Below are positions 10,466-22,330 of a stretch of 64,000 bases of DNA, piece after piece. Positions within the stretch are counted from its first letter, which is position 1. Each line of letters begins with the position of its first letter. The notes below the pieces were generated by a model. It was given only the letters and a program-made list of their open reading frames with translations. It did not search any database and had not been told where the DNA came from. Origin of the DNA: Zygnema cylindricum (lineage: Eukaryota; Streptophyta; Zygnematophyceae; Zygnematales; Zygnemataceae); NCBI GenBank assembly GCA_037447655.1, contig JBBHKE010001577.1, positions 235,545-299,544 on the forward strand. Reading direction: 5' to 3'. Position numbers and translations under genes: made by a program.

Positions 10466-10612
10466 TTGATTGAATAACTTGCACTCCCACAAACGATTGC
10501 TGAATTGGAACGTCGAGACATTTTCCATTAACTTTGTTTCGGAAGACGTACGATCCGTTGGTCGGCACAATGTTCCAAAGGCCGCCGACATTCTTGTCGT
10601 ATCCGTAAGAGT
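10466..10612 (-). CDS. Internal exon of a ricin-B-type (R-type) lectin-like protein, partial
   Basis: A 147-bp open segment lies between a TTCTTCGCAG acceptor and a GTAAGT donor, phase 1 at both ends. It encodes 49 residues including GLWNIVPTNGSYVFRN and KCLDVP followed by GVQVIQ. This is the pattern of a beta-trefoil carbohydrate-binding repeat, in which the QxW end would lie in the next exon. Such domains are common in plant lectins and as add-ons to secreted glycosidases; nothing here indicates a toxin. An upstream open segment at 10749-10657 (NDCGLNAVKGIEFW) has a good acceptor, but its phase does not join cleanly to this exon. The full gene model is unresolved. Confidence 0.5.
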
Positions 10613-10639
10613 CTGCGAAGAAAACAAGCATCCATTCTA

Positions 10640-12240
10640 TATCCAGTCAGCGTCACCCAGCCTGCACAAGTCCACAAACCACAGCCATGTGCCATCCACC
10701 TTCGAACCAAAATTCAATTCCCTTCACAGCGTTCAATCCACAGTCGTTTCTGCAAAGACAAGATGAGCTCCACCATTCCACCCGGCAGAAAGTGAGCTCT
10801 TTCCCCCTCCATTGCCCCGAGCCTGAGGCCTCACATGGGACGAGCGACAGGTTCGTTCCCGAGCCTATCCCCCAGGCCGAGAACGAGAGGACCGGCCGCA
10901 CCGCGAAGCTTCCCTCCGGCGGCGCCGCCCACTGCTCCAAGGCGCCCCACGCTCTGCCTGCAGAGCGCCACGTCAAACGGGCCACACACGTGTGAATCGA
11001 CGCAAGGAATCGCACGTGGTACATGTCGCAGGGGAACAGAGGCGTGACGTGACGCTGAGAACACAGCTGAATTCGTTTCCAATCGCGTGCCGACGAATCT
11101 AACTCCAAAAGATGGCGAAGCTTCGCCCGAAGCTCTCATTTCGGCGCGCGTCACTGCATTCCTCCTCCCCCCTCCCTCCCTCCCTCCCCCCCCATGCCAT
11201 GCTGGAAGGAGCAAGCGAGGCACTCACCCGCCGCCTGCCCGAGCCTGCGCGGGACCTCGCCGCCGGATGCGCCGCTTTCTGCTCGCACGTGGGAAAATAA
11301 TCAGGCACAATAAAAATGGTTTGGAACTAATGATGAAACCATGCGAGACCCGCCATGTCTTTGCAGCCAGAACCACGCCTGGCACTCCAACCTCATGCCA
11401 ACTTGGCCAAGCTCCGACTCTTGGGGTGTGCACAGAGGCTCATGGAGTTCACGCCGAGTTGCGCGCTCTACAGGAAGCCCACGCACCTGAGGATGCTTTC
11501 GCCCCTTCGCTCGGCGTCGGCAGCAGGCCCGCCGCGCCTGCCAAGGACAACAGCCAGCCGCAAACGACAAAGTCAAGGCCCGTCCAGCACCCCCCCGCTG
11601 CCCGCCTGGCAACGCCTCGACGCGCATCGCCCGCCCAGCTAGGAGGCCAGCTCTCACCTTCCTCGCAGCCGCCAGCTTGCAGCTGCCGCCATGAACACCT
11701 TCCTGGAGACGCCATGGCTGTGGAAAAAATGGAAAAAATGATAAAGGTCGCAGCGGCGGTCATGACGGGCAAGATGGAGGGGGGGGGGAGGAGCGAGGCG
11801 AGGCGTGACGAGAGACTGGCTGGAGAGCATTTCGGAATTCTATTTCAGCACAGTCCTATGTCGGTGAGGCAGGAGAAGAAGAAGACACGTGTGAGCAGCG
11901 CGTCTCGCGGCCGAAATCTATACTTGGCGGAGCTTGCGGAGGGTGCGCTGGGATTGGCTATCCAAAAGCCCAGCTGTAGAAAACGACAACTGCGAATGAT
12001 TCTGACGGTGCCAAAGACGCAGCGACGTCCGGTTGGGCTCTCGGCCGCGTCGTGACGAGCTCGACTTGCCCGGAGCCAAGCAATAATGCTTCCGCGATTC
12101 CTGACCGTCCGATCCTTCGGCCGGCGGGAGTGGCGGGTGCGATGGCCGCACTGTTTCATTTCACCCAAAGCAGTAAAAACGCCCCCAAAGAAAACCGAGC
12201 CCGCTTTGACTTTCTTTTCAAAAAAAATCAGCAAATAACG
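10640..12240. other. GC-rich island with unresolved minus-strand gene
   Basis: Base composition changes abruptly to GC-rich, CpG-rich sequence in an otherwise AT-rich window. Long open frames occur on both strands (for example 11087-12055 plus), which is expected of GC-rich DNA and is not evidence by itself. On the minus strand a hydrophobic leader-like start (MTAAATFIIFSIFSTAMA) occurs near 11763, and GTGAGG and GTGAGAG donors are seen. It may hold the 5' exons of the lectin-like gene. No domain was recognised. Confidence 0.4.
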
Positions 12241-12253
12241 AAAGGGTTCAAAG

Positions 12254-12694
12254 CATAGTTCAAAAGTAGGTGAAAGTACGCCCATACAGTATGCCTATTG
12301 TACGCAAAACATACAATATGCATATTGGTCGCAAAATGAAAAAAAATGGTAACAGAGTTGAGTTGCACATCCATCGATAGAGAATTAAACGTCATGTCTA
12401 AATTTTGAAAAACATTCGGACAAAAAAATATTTTTCTGTGAGTTTCGAGGTATTTTTTATTTAAACCGTCAAATTCAGACGATCGGACGGTCGCTTATCA
12501 AACTAGCTATCTAAGAAGATCACATGAAAAGCCCATAACACAACTTACGATAGGACTATCGTCAGATTCAGACGATCGGGCGGTCGCTGATCAAAGTAGC
12601 AATCTAAGAAGATCACATGGAAAGCCCATAACACAACTTACGCTAAAGGCGACCTACAAAAGGACTACAAAAAAACGCCTACTTTTGAACTATG
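12254..12694 (+). mobile_element. hAT-like MITE family A, complete 441-bp copy
   Basis: Ends CATAGTTCAAAAGTAGG and CCTACTTTTGAACTATG are inverted repeats. It is flanked by a perfect 8-bp target duplication, GTTCAAAG, at 12246-12253 and 12695-12702. The segment around the ATCAGACGATCGG-type block and the AGAAGATCACATG block is duplicated within the element (12475-12545 and 12552-12640). No coding capacity. Confidence 0.92.
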
Positions 12695-12707
12695 GTTCAA
12701 AGGCGTC

Positions 12708-13800
12708 GTTGTTGGGTTCTTTGTGAAAAGTCGTCTCAGTTATGTTGAGCGTCGTAATATAACAAATGTAGTTAGCGTGAGATTTGTGTAGCGTGGTGTG
12801 ATCAACTAGTTATAGTTTGGTTTATTCTGTTTGGTTTGTACGACAGGCTTTTGTTTTGTACGGCGGTATGTTGTTTCGTACAGTACTGAGTATTTTATGT
12901 TGTTTCGACAGTACTTTGTTCGGATTGGTTCCCGCGCGTACCTTTGTACGTCGCGCGATTCATTTGTACCTTGCAATACTTGTTTGCTTCGTATGAGAGT
13001 ATTTAGGACTTAGTCGTTAGGGGAAAAATATTATCTTTTTGTAAGGGGAAAACTTCCGGTGAAATATATTTGTCTTTTGCTGGAGCGTCTTCTTCTTGCT
13101 ATCTCTTGCTTCTGCACTATATCGTGTCTTTCTTATATCCTTGTGTGAATCGATCCTTATAAGTGGTATCGGAGCTTGTGTGCTCCATTAAGAGTTCTCA
13201 AGGTAGCAAGTCTTGCCGCCATGGGGGGAAAGAAAAAGAAGTCCTCATCCACACCTTCTCCTATCGCAGCTCCTAATCCGGATCTACCGGATCTGCCGGA
13301 GCTGGCCGATTCATTGCCGGAGCTAAGCCGATTCATCTCCAGATCATAGTGTGAAAGATTTCGGCTTTGGAGGAGAGGCTTTTGAAAAGGGTTCTTCCTC
13401 TAACCTACTTCCAAAAGGGGAAGAAGAGATACAAGAAGGGGTGGTGTTGACCGAAGATCGTCTCAATGAGTTGTTTGACGGCTTTCTCACTCTTTTTGAT
13501 CAACGGATCACAGATGTCAATCAAAAGGGGAAGTTTAAGGTGGAGGAGGAGGATCCGATCTTAAATACTTTTGAGGTGGCTTCGGATGGAGGGGTCGAGA
13601 ATGACGATTCGGCGGCTATGGCCACTTCGTCAATAAAAGAGGCGATAAGGAAAGAGACGACAAACCACCAATTACCTTTTCTATTTTAAGCGTAACAAAC
13701 GATCCTACGTTCCTTGACTCACAAAACGTCAAAGAGTGAATCATTGATTCGGATGCTTCACATCATGTTTGTACGACGCCACTTTATTTAACAAAATGAA
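12708..13800 (+). mobile_element. Copia fragment: 5' LTR, primer site, gag and protease remnants
   Basis: An LTR-like stretch from TGTTGGGTTC (12708) leads to TGGTATCGGAGC at about 13165, the usual initiator-Met tRNA primer-binding site of plant copia elements. A short ATG frame at 13220 stops early. An open segment at 13351-13689 is acidic and gag-like. At about 13742 IIDSDASHH resembles the copia protease DSGASHH motif with Gly changed to Asp. The element is broken at 13800 by the LTR of a second copia family. Confidence 0.7.
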
Positions 13801-14790
13801 TGCAATTCTGTGTCCTCCATTGGACGACGGAATATAAGAAGCCGCTAGATATTGTTTATCTAACCCACTTCAAGCCACAATCACTGCTGCCCAAGATGGC
13901 AAACTGGCAATTTGACTACACCGTTGTGCAGCTTGGACTCTCTTGAGTCCGTAGCAAAAAGAATCACTGAAAACGGCCAACGAGCTGATAAGTTACGAGC
14001 CAGCAAAAATGCCAATTTTTATACAAACTCTCAAAGGGAGAGAGGTACATATCTACCAAATTCTGTAAGTCCTAAATCCCTCACACAACTCCTATCTATT
14101 GAAGTACGAACCAATCAGATCATTGTAGGGTACAGAATAGTACTATGGCCGATGTACTTTCTGTACGACCTATGCACAGAAACACCATTGAGTGGACGCG
14201 TGTCCGCTTTAACTTGTCATTATGTTCCCCGGAATTCCTGCGACCAAATGTCATCCCTCCACGTGGCGCCACGTCAAGCCACGTCCAGAAACGCCAAAGT
14301 GACCATTCCGCGATCTCGGCATTTATACACGCCGTCGGATTAAATCTGACATTAAATGTCCGCCATCAAAAGCAATGTCCGATTCATTTGTTTTCTTGCG
14401 AGATAATGTTCGCACTATATAACATTCGTTCTATGTTCTTCCGTTCGTCATCCCGTTAATTGGAATCATGGTTTCAACAGTGTTTATATAATTATCAAAC
14501 CTAATGTATCCTAACAGACTTCTACGACAGACTGCGGCTACGCCACGCTCTGCCGATCAGAGGTTCGAGTCCTGTCGGACTCAACTTTTTGTTGAGAGTG
14601 ACATAAGTCACTTTTTAGCCCTGCCTGCTTAAGCTAGGACAACCATGGCTCAGCCACCCTCTCTATCCCTCAGTGACTACGACAAGTATGGTGGGTAGAG
14701 AGAGGAGGCGTGGGCAGGCTGTCCGCCTTTTCTTTTTCTATTTATACTAAATTTAGACCTAGAAAACACCATATAAATCTAATAATTTCA
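13801..14790 (-). repeat. Copia LTR (same family as 37710 element)
   Basis: Starts TGCAATTCTGTG and ends ATAATTTCA (TG..CA). It aligns with the LTRs at 37710-38594 and 43018-43891, including the GACTC..GAGTC, CAAAAAGAATCACTGAA and GGCGCCACGT segments. The internal region follows at 14791, so this is the 3' LTR of a minus-strand element. It has diverged much more than the pair at 37710/43018. Confidence 0.75.
14526..14592 (+). ncRNA. tRNA-like segment inside a copia LTR
   Basis: CGACAG and CTGTCG flank a segment that includes GGTTCGAGTCC, an exact match to the eukaryotic tRNA B-box form. A clear cloverleaf is not present. It sits at the position where the other LTR copies carry a different tRNA-like segment. 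It is probably not a functional tRNA. Confidence 0.4.
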
Positions 14791-15250
14791 ACACTCTCGT
14801 TATTTTCTAGTCCAGTTTTAACTTCAGTTTTAATCCACACTTTTTTCTGCAATATTTTAACTTGGGAGAAAGTACCGGTTTTGTCATCATATCAGCTACC
14901 ATTTCCTCATCAGATCTATATACAAGGTTCACAATCTTATTCTCAACTTTTCTCTTACAAAACTCAATCTTATGTCCATATGTTTAGCCTTAAAATGATG
15001 TTTTGGATTAGCTGCAATTGCAATGGAAACTTGATTATCACAAAACACTTCATGCACTCCCTCCTTCATATACCCCAGTTCTTGCAGCAAGGACTTGACC
15101 CACATCAACTCTTTCACAGCAAAACAAGAGGCCACGTAATTAGCCTCCATAGTAGACTGAGCAAACACCTTTTGTTGCTTACTGCTCCAACAGCAAGTGT
15201 TTTTCTGAGACTACTACTGGCACTGAAGAAGAAGAAGATGCAGTAGTAGT
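14791..15250 (-). pseudogene. Copia RNase H fragment
   Basis: The minus frame at 15168-14929 contains QSTMEANYVASC, KELMWVKSLLQELG, VFCDNQ and KAKHMDIRLSFVRE, the conserved C-terminal RNase H region of copia polyproteins. The polypurine tract region lies before the LTR. The element is truncated at about 15245, so reverse transcriptase and integrase are missing. Confidence 0.85.
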
Positions 15251-16996
15251 CATCGTAGAACAAATCAAGAGAGGAAGCTTACACAAATACCGATGGCTGA
15301 ACAACAAATTTGACAGACTCTAACTTTCAGAAAAACGCTCCAATAGTCCTAGAAATTTACCACAACGTATATAACATACAAAAAAACACACACACATAAT
15401 TTCAATAAATTCCGCTCAAAGATTTGTAAGATATGCAGAAATGAAATTACATAAAACTGAGTGTACAGTTTTCATATCATTTGTTCCTAAAATAATCAAA
15501 TTCACTAAGTCCTACTTCTATACACCGAAACCACACTAAGCTGTACGGAGACATCCCAGCCGTACATATAACATTCTAACACAACAAATACTGTGAGTAT
15601 ACCTGTGTACTGAAGATATGTCATAAACCACATTCTCAACACTAAACAACTAATTCACTACAGACAAAGTTCTATTCTACCAAATATTTACACCGAAGTT
15701 CAGACAACGTAAAGTGATAGTGATCTAGTCACGCCTCATCAGTATTTGTTGGCGGCGGCTATCAGCCGTCCGATTACAGGATTTGGCACCGCAGAACTGA
15801 CTTCACGGAGTCCCGTGGTCCTGTCGAATTTTCGTACGTCTACGGAGGACATACTCACGCATTCTCTCGAGTGACGACGCGTGTCCCAAGTGTGAATGAA
15901 CCGTGAACTCCCAACTTCACTATCACACTAGTTTTGGTAAGTCCTGAACCGAACTCAACCAAAAATAGCTTAAGTCGTGAACAGCTCTCTCTCCCTCACA
16001 GCTGAGGCATAGAGAGGACTAAAGCTTTCTGAAAACAACAAATATCACTTAAAAAATAAGAAATAGGAGCAGCCAAAAATGAAAAAACTAACAACCCAAG
16101 CAAATGAGGAAAAAGTAGCGATAGTGTCGTTGCCATTATCAAAAATACATATATGTATATATATAATACACGAGCTGCAAGTGAAAGTGAATTTGCAGTG
16201 TAATAATGGAGGGATTTGGCATTTTGAACTTTTCGTTCAAAATTCAAATTTTGAACTTTAGCATGTCTTTAAATTTAAAAATATTTTAAAACGCGGGAAT
16301 ATAAGGGGGGTCATGTAAAAGTTGGTTCAAATTGCGAGATTATTTCAAAACTTACGCCGTCGATATAATGTTGATAGCGCCATGGAAACGCCTCCAACTT
16401 ATATGTTGAACGGCAAAAAGATGATGGGAAAAAATCCGGCGTGGTAACCCTAGCAAACGGTTGTTCTAACGTCACCTGTGAAACGCGACCAACTTTAGGA
16501 ATGCGTGGATGGTAAACATGCCACGTGTTTTCGGCAACAACCAATGATAATCTTACGACGGCGCCTGATCAGTTTTCGTCGCTGAATTACCGCCAATTAG
16601 AATCAACATATAACTTAATAAAAGGTTTTTTTTTGTTTTACTTTCAATTAGAATTAACAGTAATGCTAAAATGTGGTTTGTTTGACGTTTGATCTAAGTA
16701 AACACATCCTTATTAGACTTATGTCCCAATATTACAATCTATTAATTGTAATAAAGCATCCCACCAGGCACCTTATTAAGGTTAAGGGTCCTTATTTAAC
16801 GTCACACAACGTTCGTTCACCCCGCGAACGACAAGGAAAATAAAATCAATCACAGAGTTTAATGTACGTTATATGAAACGAAACGTAAACATAAAATACC
16901 TTCCGTTATAACTTCGTTGATTGTACAACTTATTTGAACTGAATTGTTGAAATTTATGTATTTTCTAGGTCTGTATTGGAAAAATAAATAGAGTGT
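15251..16996. other. Unassigned intergenic sequence
   Basis: No gene is recognised. A weak minus-strand start at about 16136 (MATTLSLLFPHLLGLLVFSF) looks like a hydrophobic leader but has no continuation that I can support. The 15720-15960 part is moderately GC-rich and LTR-like in texture, without defined ends. Confidence 0.35.
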
Positions 16997-18050
16997 TGAA
17001 AAGAGGTGACTAATAGTTCACTTCTATATTTTAGTTAGAATGTAAAGAGAGAGAAAGAGAGGATTAAAGGCATGCCATTGTTGCCGCATCATTTAGAAGT
17101 AGGCAGAATGAATTAGATAGTATTTTACTAGTTTTAGCAAAATACTGCCGATGGCCGGATTTAAACCGGGCCGGATTTGAACCGAGGTCTGCAGGCCACT
17201 AAATAGATCAACGCTTTATCCAATAAGTTACTATCGAAACGATACACTTGAGACGTTTCACAAATATTTTTCTATTGATTAAAAGGACTAATTCGCAGCA
17301 GACTAACGAAAACGCGTATTAATCAATTGATGCATAGAAGCGAATCGAAGCCGTATAATTACAATTGATCGGACGGCCATCATTACAGCCGCCACCCGCA
17401 ATAAGCTTTCGGCGGCCTTTGGGGATAGCGTCACGCGGTGCCACGTGGCGCCACATTATTTGACACCGGAGAAGATGGGAGGAGGAATAATGGCTCCCGA
17501 TTCGGCACATGTCACCTTGTAAACCATGTCGTACAATGGACGTACAATAAGTACATCGCCCATCGTACCTTCTTGTACTATATAGTGTTCCTATTGGACT
17601 AGGGTTTAGTAGTACGTAGTCATGAGTAGGCAGACTAAGACTTAGTGATATTTCGGTACCTCTCTCTAAGAGAGCTTGTAACTATAAAGGTCATCTTTGA
17701 CCAGCCATAACTTACTGCTCGGGTGAGCAAATTCAGTGATTCTTTTTGCTGCGGACTCGGGGGAGTCCAAGCTACACAGGGGTGTAGTCAGTCAGAGTCT
17801 TTGCGTGCCAGGGTGGCACTTATTCAGTGGGAAAGTCAAAGTGGGGAATATTGTCCAAAACCTATATTCAAGCTCTGCATTCTGTGGTGGAACTGAGCAC
17901 ACAAAAGGTATTCTCTTCACAGGGGTGAAGGTGTATTGGGGTTCTAATTGTCAAGGGATCATTCATTTGGGTTTATATCAACTTGGAGTCGGCACTATCT
18001 AGATTAGATTCTTTTGGATCTGCGATTCTGTGGGCAATGGAGCCCATAAA
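16997..18050 (+). repeat. Diverged solo copia LTR
   Basis: Starts TGAAAAGAGGT at 16997 and follows, in the opposite orientation, the LTR family of 37710/43018: GCCACGTGGCGCCAC, CTATTGGACTAGGGTTTAGTAG and GACCAGCCATAACTTACTGCTC. The far end, near 18030, has a partial match to the CATTCTGTGGGTCAATGGAG segment after an insertion of about 100 bases. No internal region is adjacent, so it is a solo LTR. The exact right end is uncertain. Confidence 0.7.
17150..17232 (-). ncRNA. tRNA-like segment inside the solo LTR
   Basis: On the minus strand, TAACTTATTGGATAAAGCG (A-box-like D arm) is followed about 35 bases later by CTCGGTTCAAATCCGGC, a T arm with four of five stem pairs and a perfect B box. The acceptor stem is not clear. 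It lies about 150-230 bases from the LTR terminus, like the segments in the other LTR copies. Confidence 0.5.
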
Positions 18051-18934
18051 ATTAAAACTGTACGATTACGTTGCATTATAACGTAATTGCGTTTAACAAC
18101 CAGATGCATGGAATCGACTGTATGACGTGACAATGTACGTTTCGCCCTATGTTGTCCTCGCACCTTTTTTTTGTTATCAATCCACCGCGTGCGAATCATT
18201 CGCTTATTAGAATCATGAATGTACTTTAACGAAAGTACATAAACCCGTACGTTTGGCGGTTTTTATCCGTACCTATTTTAGTGTATAATTATGAACGGTG
18301 TAATTATTGTATATCCGCAAACCCAAAATAGAATTATGGATTTTACATTGGAAGGACTCGACGTCGTACGGATTGTCATAATTTGTACTTCCACCTATTT
18401 TAACGTATATGCTATGACGGCAGATCATGTATACCTAAATCAACGTTATGGAGAAATTCCAGTTAAACATTTTTTTGAAAATGGGATTGATTCACAATTT
18501 AGGGTAAATGACACTATTTTTTTATTCACACTAATAATTTCTATACGTTAATAACGATTCACGGTGTACAGTACAGCGTGAATCATTATTAGCCTTATGT
18601 ACGCTATATCGGCACCCCAAAATTTTGACATTGATACCTTAAATAGAATAAATTACACTATCTAAGGAAGTGGACCATAATCTGCCACGTCTCCTGGCAC
18701 TGAATTATAATGAATGACGCTGTTTTTTTCTTTACACTAATAGTTTCTATATGCTAATAACAATTCACGGTAGTGTGGTGTGATTAATGCTAAATGGGAA
18801 TTTGAGGTTCTGTAAGGAAAATCAGTCACTCTTATTTTATTTTTAGGGTTTTTCTAATCACTCTATCTGAGAATTATGGTAAAAATTTAGCGGCGCCGAA
18901 TTAGCGTGATTAACGCTAATAGCAATTCGCGGTT
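18051..18934. other. Fragments of TA-type MITEs, no gene
   Basis: Pieces of the CACCGTGAATCG family termini occur at about 18552-18567 (GATTCACGGTG), 18575 (CGTGAATCATTATTAG), 18765 and 18925 (CAATTCGCGG). Between them are AT-rich remnants. The element at about 18575-18930 abuts a hAT-type terminus at 18935. Confidence 0.45.
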
Positions 18935-19041
18935 TAAGTTGTGTATCGAAAGCCCTTACCGATGTGCAATATGTACTTAATTTTTTATACCCGATATAAT
19001 CAATATATCAAGAAGCTCAATATCGCTATGGTTCCTACAGC

Positions 19042-19604
19042 AAAGGTCGCAAAAGTCAAAAATTTACATAACCGAAACCGACTATTTTTTCTTTTTCAAA
19101 ATTTGAGTAACCGACGCCCGACCGGGTTATGTCACGCTCAAAAATTGTTAACCGTTAACCGACTGGCGTTTACAAAAATAAAAGTTAATCAAAACTCGAT
19201 TTCTCGCGACTAACCGTGCCCGTCCGTAGCCGAAAAAGTACAAAATTAACTAATGTACGACGTATGAATAAGCCAATAATTACGATATGTCGCTTTCCCT
19301 AAAATTTGCAAAATGAATAGTGTTACTACCGTGTCAGATTTTTGACGCTAATCATGATGTCACGTACTTCCACGATATCAAATAGTACAAAGTACAATAA
19401 TGTTGGATTGTATGGATACTACAAAATCTTCATTTTTGTTGGTTTTTTGGTTAACCAACCGTAACCAACCATTTTTTTTTATGGTAAATAAACCGACCGT
19501 AACCCCCCGGCCCTCAAAATTTGGCAACCAAATCCGCTCCGGATCCCGCGCGGCCGGTCGGCTAACTGTCGGTCACGGTTTCGGTTGACCGTTTGCGACC
19601 TCTG
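19042..19604. mobile_element. AGGTCGCAAA-type inverted-repeat element
   Basis: Ends AGGTCGCAAAAG and GTTTGCGACCT are inverted. The interior has many GGTTAACCG-type words. The left 300 bases align, inverted, with 62859-63263. The superfamily is not known to me, and no clear target duplication was seen. Confidence 0.6.
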
Positions 19605-19705
19605 TCATACATATATCCTCTCGATATGCCAATATGTTTTCAACGCGATATATCGAAGCAAGGTTGGGTTATTAAAGTCTCCCCCCCACACCTCCCCTAG
19701 GGCGT

Positions 19706-19895
19706 AGGTCACAATCGGGTACCAGAAACTGGCCGTACCCGATTTTTAATTTTTTGTTTTTGAATAACCCAGCCAAATCTGGCTCGCCCCCAAAATTTGG
19801 TACCAAAATCCATTCCGGATCCGACGCGGCTGCCTGGGTACAGATTAGGTACGGATTTGGATACCCGATTGTGACCTCAATTCGGAGGCGTATAT
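19706..19895. mobile_element. Short inverted-repeat element, AGGTCACAATCGGG ends
   Basis: AGGTCACAATCGGGTAC at about 19706 is matched in reverse by GTACC/ATACCCGATTGTGACCT ending near 19895. Its ends resemble those of the 19042 element, so the two may share a superfamily. Non-coding. Confidence 0.55.
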
Positions 19896-20157
19896 TTATA
19901 CCGCGATTTATCGAAGTAAAGTTGGGTTTTTAATAGTATTCCCCGGGAGCGCCGCCCGGGGAGGTTTGGCTGCCGTACGTATCCGTACATATTCTTTGTA
20001 CTATATCTATACAGAACCCCACATTCCACGACATACATCACGATAGTTTTTGCTGGTCCTTGAGCGATATATCAAGACCTTTGACCGTTTGATATTAGAT
20101 ATATCGAGTATCGAATATATAGCGATAAAAATACTCCCTATTCACAACACTAAAGTA

Positions 20158-20372
20158 CACCGCGAATCGTTATTAGTGTTAATGTTATTTTTTCCACTTG
20201 ATACATATTTTCTCCGTTCACACTTGTCGGATTATAGATTTGCCGGTGGATATTGAAAGGTAAGATTCCCAGCTTTCGATTGGCGGTCTTAAACTAGAAA
20301 TGGGACAAATGTGTACGGAGAAAAAATGTTTTAAGTGGCTAAAAATATAAACACTAATAGCAGTACACGGTG
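20158..20372. mobile_element. TA-type MITE, short subfamily D
   Basis: Flanked by TA (20156-20157, 20373-20374). Ends CACCGCGAATCG and its inverse, with long inverted arms including the TTTCTCCGT...CACTTGTC segment around a 50-base core (GATTGGCGGTCT). Non-coding. Confidence 0.75.
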
Positions 20373-20451
20373 TACAGTACATTTCTTATTATTTTTCCGG
20401 GTTGGTGGGTTTGGTGGGCAGCCCCTGTACTGAATGTACTACAGTACGGTA

Positions 20452-20664
20452 CACCGTGAATCGCTATTAGGGTTAATTTCTGTTTGCCACTTAAAACGTC
20501 TTTTCTCCGTACACAGATCTCGGATTGTAGATCTGATTATTTCAATTGAAAGTTAAGATCCTCAACTTCCGATTGGCGGCCTCAAATTGAAAATCGGACA
20601 AGATTGTACAGAGAAAAGATGTTTTAAGTGGCAAGAAAATTATTAGCACAAATAGCGATGCACG
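20452..20664. mobile_element. TA-type MITE, short subfamily D
   Basis: Starts CACCGTGAATCGCTATTAG after TA at 20450. It has the same arms and core as the 20158 copy, separated from it by about 80 bases. The right end has decayed (GCGATGCACG). Confidence 0.7.
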
Positions 20665-21060
20665 TAGTATATGACGTTTATTTTCATGGTAATGACTTTA
20701 TTTTAGGTGATATAATATATTTGTGGTTGAATCTTGACGACAGACGAAAAGCGTGTGAGGTGACATAAACATACGTCCAATACCACACTATTTATAAACT
20801 TTCTATAGTATTATTTTCTTCTTACGCTAATCATGTCCGAAAGATGTTTTTGCTTTGCCCTTTTAGATTCTTAAAGGGAAAAGCATTCTAGTCGCATTCT
20901 TGTATTATGGTGACAACGATAATTGATTGTCAATTTTTGTGTAAGATCTTGAGCCGTTGAGTGATTTGAATTTTGATTGGCTTTGTCCTTTTCCAATTTC
21001 GATGTAATGGAAAGAGACACGTGGTACAATCCTATTTGTTGTATTTCACGTGGTTGTAAT

Positions 21061-21626
21061 CATAGTTCAAAAGTAGGTGAACGTACGCCCATACAATATG
21101 GATATTGTACGCAAAACATACAATATGCCTTTAAGACCCATATTGTATTGGCCGCAAAATGAAATAAAATTGGAACAGGGTTGAGTTGCACGTCGATTGA
21201 TAAAGAATTAAACGTCATGTCTAAAATTTGAAAAACATTCCGACAAAAAAATATTTTTCCGTGAGTTTTGAGGTATTTTTTATTCATACCGTCAGATTCG
21301 GACGATCAGACGGTTGCTGATCAAAGTAGCGATTTAAGAAGATCACATGAAAAGCATATAACACAACTTACGATAGGACTTACGTCCGCGTTTTCTTTTT
21401 TCCGGGATTTTTTTCCCCATGAAATGTCATCCTTCGCCGTGTCTGTTCGGTAAAAAATTTCGTCCGGCGGCGTGCGCTGTACTATGATGATACGTCATAT
21501 TCGTACGTTCGTACAGGGGTGTGCACAACGCACACACATACAGTATGCCTCATCTGCGCGAGTTTTGTGCCAAGTTTTGTGTGCCTATCAAACGCCTACC
21601 TTAAAAACGCCTACTTTTGAACTTTG
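21061..21626 (+). mobile_element. hAT-like MITE family A, long form
   Basis: Ends CATAGTTCAAAAGTAGG and CCTACTTTTGAACTTTG. The 8-bp flanks GTTGTAAT and GTTGTAAC differ at one base. Compared with the 441-bp copy it carries an extra segment with CGCACACACATACAGTATGCC, also present in the 59369 and 59994 copies. Confidence 0.88.
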
Positions 21627-21841
21627 GTTGTAACGGTATGATAAACGGCCAGACAAATTCGACGTCACGCCAAAATGTCGTGGTATCAATACCGGTAGAG
21701 TAACATACAGTATCGTACTTTTCATTTTTGCGCGTGTGATCCCGTCAGAACACCATAAATTTCAGCTTTGGTACCTCTAAGGCTCTAACAGGATCTATAC
21801 ACTTGGCTAATCTCTGACTCTCCAAATTTTAGGGCTAAGGG

Positions 21842-22330
21842 TGAACTTCCATTAGAGGAAAGTGGGGTTGTTTACTGGACGCCGTACTATTTCGTACACA
21901 TTTGTACCATTTTTTTTTTGTCGGACGAAACATGACGAAACATGTTAACTAGATGGCTCCAATATTATAGGCGTAAGTATCGACCGTTGGATTTTTCACT
22001 TTTTGAGATTCGCGAAGCAATCGCGCACATCGTCCAGTTTGAAGAGACTCTCCTCGCGAGGAGAGTTTCTTCACACTGGTCGCGTACCATTGGTGCGCGT
22101 GAAAATTCAAAAAAATATACACCACAAACAGGCGATGAGAAACGAACACGTCGTACACGCCATGTGCCTTCCGCCACGGTCTATGCAGGTCGACCAGAAT
22201 ATTCTCGCATACTCCTTCTGACATCCGGTGACCTTCAAAGTTTGCGGCGCCTTTTTGCCATTCCGTTTCGAAACTTTGATTTTCAATTTCTAAATTAAAA
22301 TTTGGTCGCAAAATTTTCGTATGAATCATT
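21842..22330. mobile_element. Relative of the Harbinger-like element, incomplete
   Basis: GGGCTAAGGGTGAACTTCC followed by GGGGTTGTTTACTGGA at 21842-21880 is an inverted, diverged form of the right end of the 23094-23897 element. The interior has a 26-base palindrome around CTCCTCGCGAGGAG (about 22046-22071). The second end was not found. Confidence 0.45.

Larger units (their letters stand above)
18935..20152. mobile_element. hAT-like element, family C (TAGTGTTGKGTATCG type), interrupted copy
   Basis: Left terminus GTTGTGTATCG at about 18936 and right terminus CACAACACTA ending at about 20152 match the termini of the 31832-33255 and 47844-48917 composites. The internal CGATATATCG-rich sequence (19620-19650, 20060-20130) is also shared. 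It contains two further insertions (19042-19604 and 19707-19894). Target duplications could not be confirmed because both flanks carry other MITEs. Confidence 0.5.

Noticed and set aside
11087-12055. 322-codon plus-strand frame in the GC-rich island
   Set aside because: Pro/Ala/Arg-rich, no domain, and long frames are expected by chance in GC-rich DNA on either strand.
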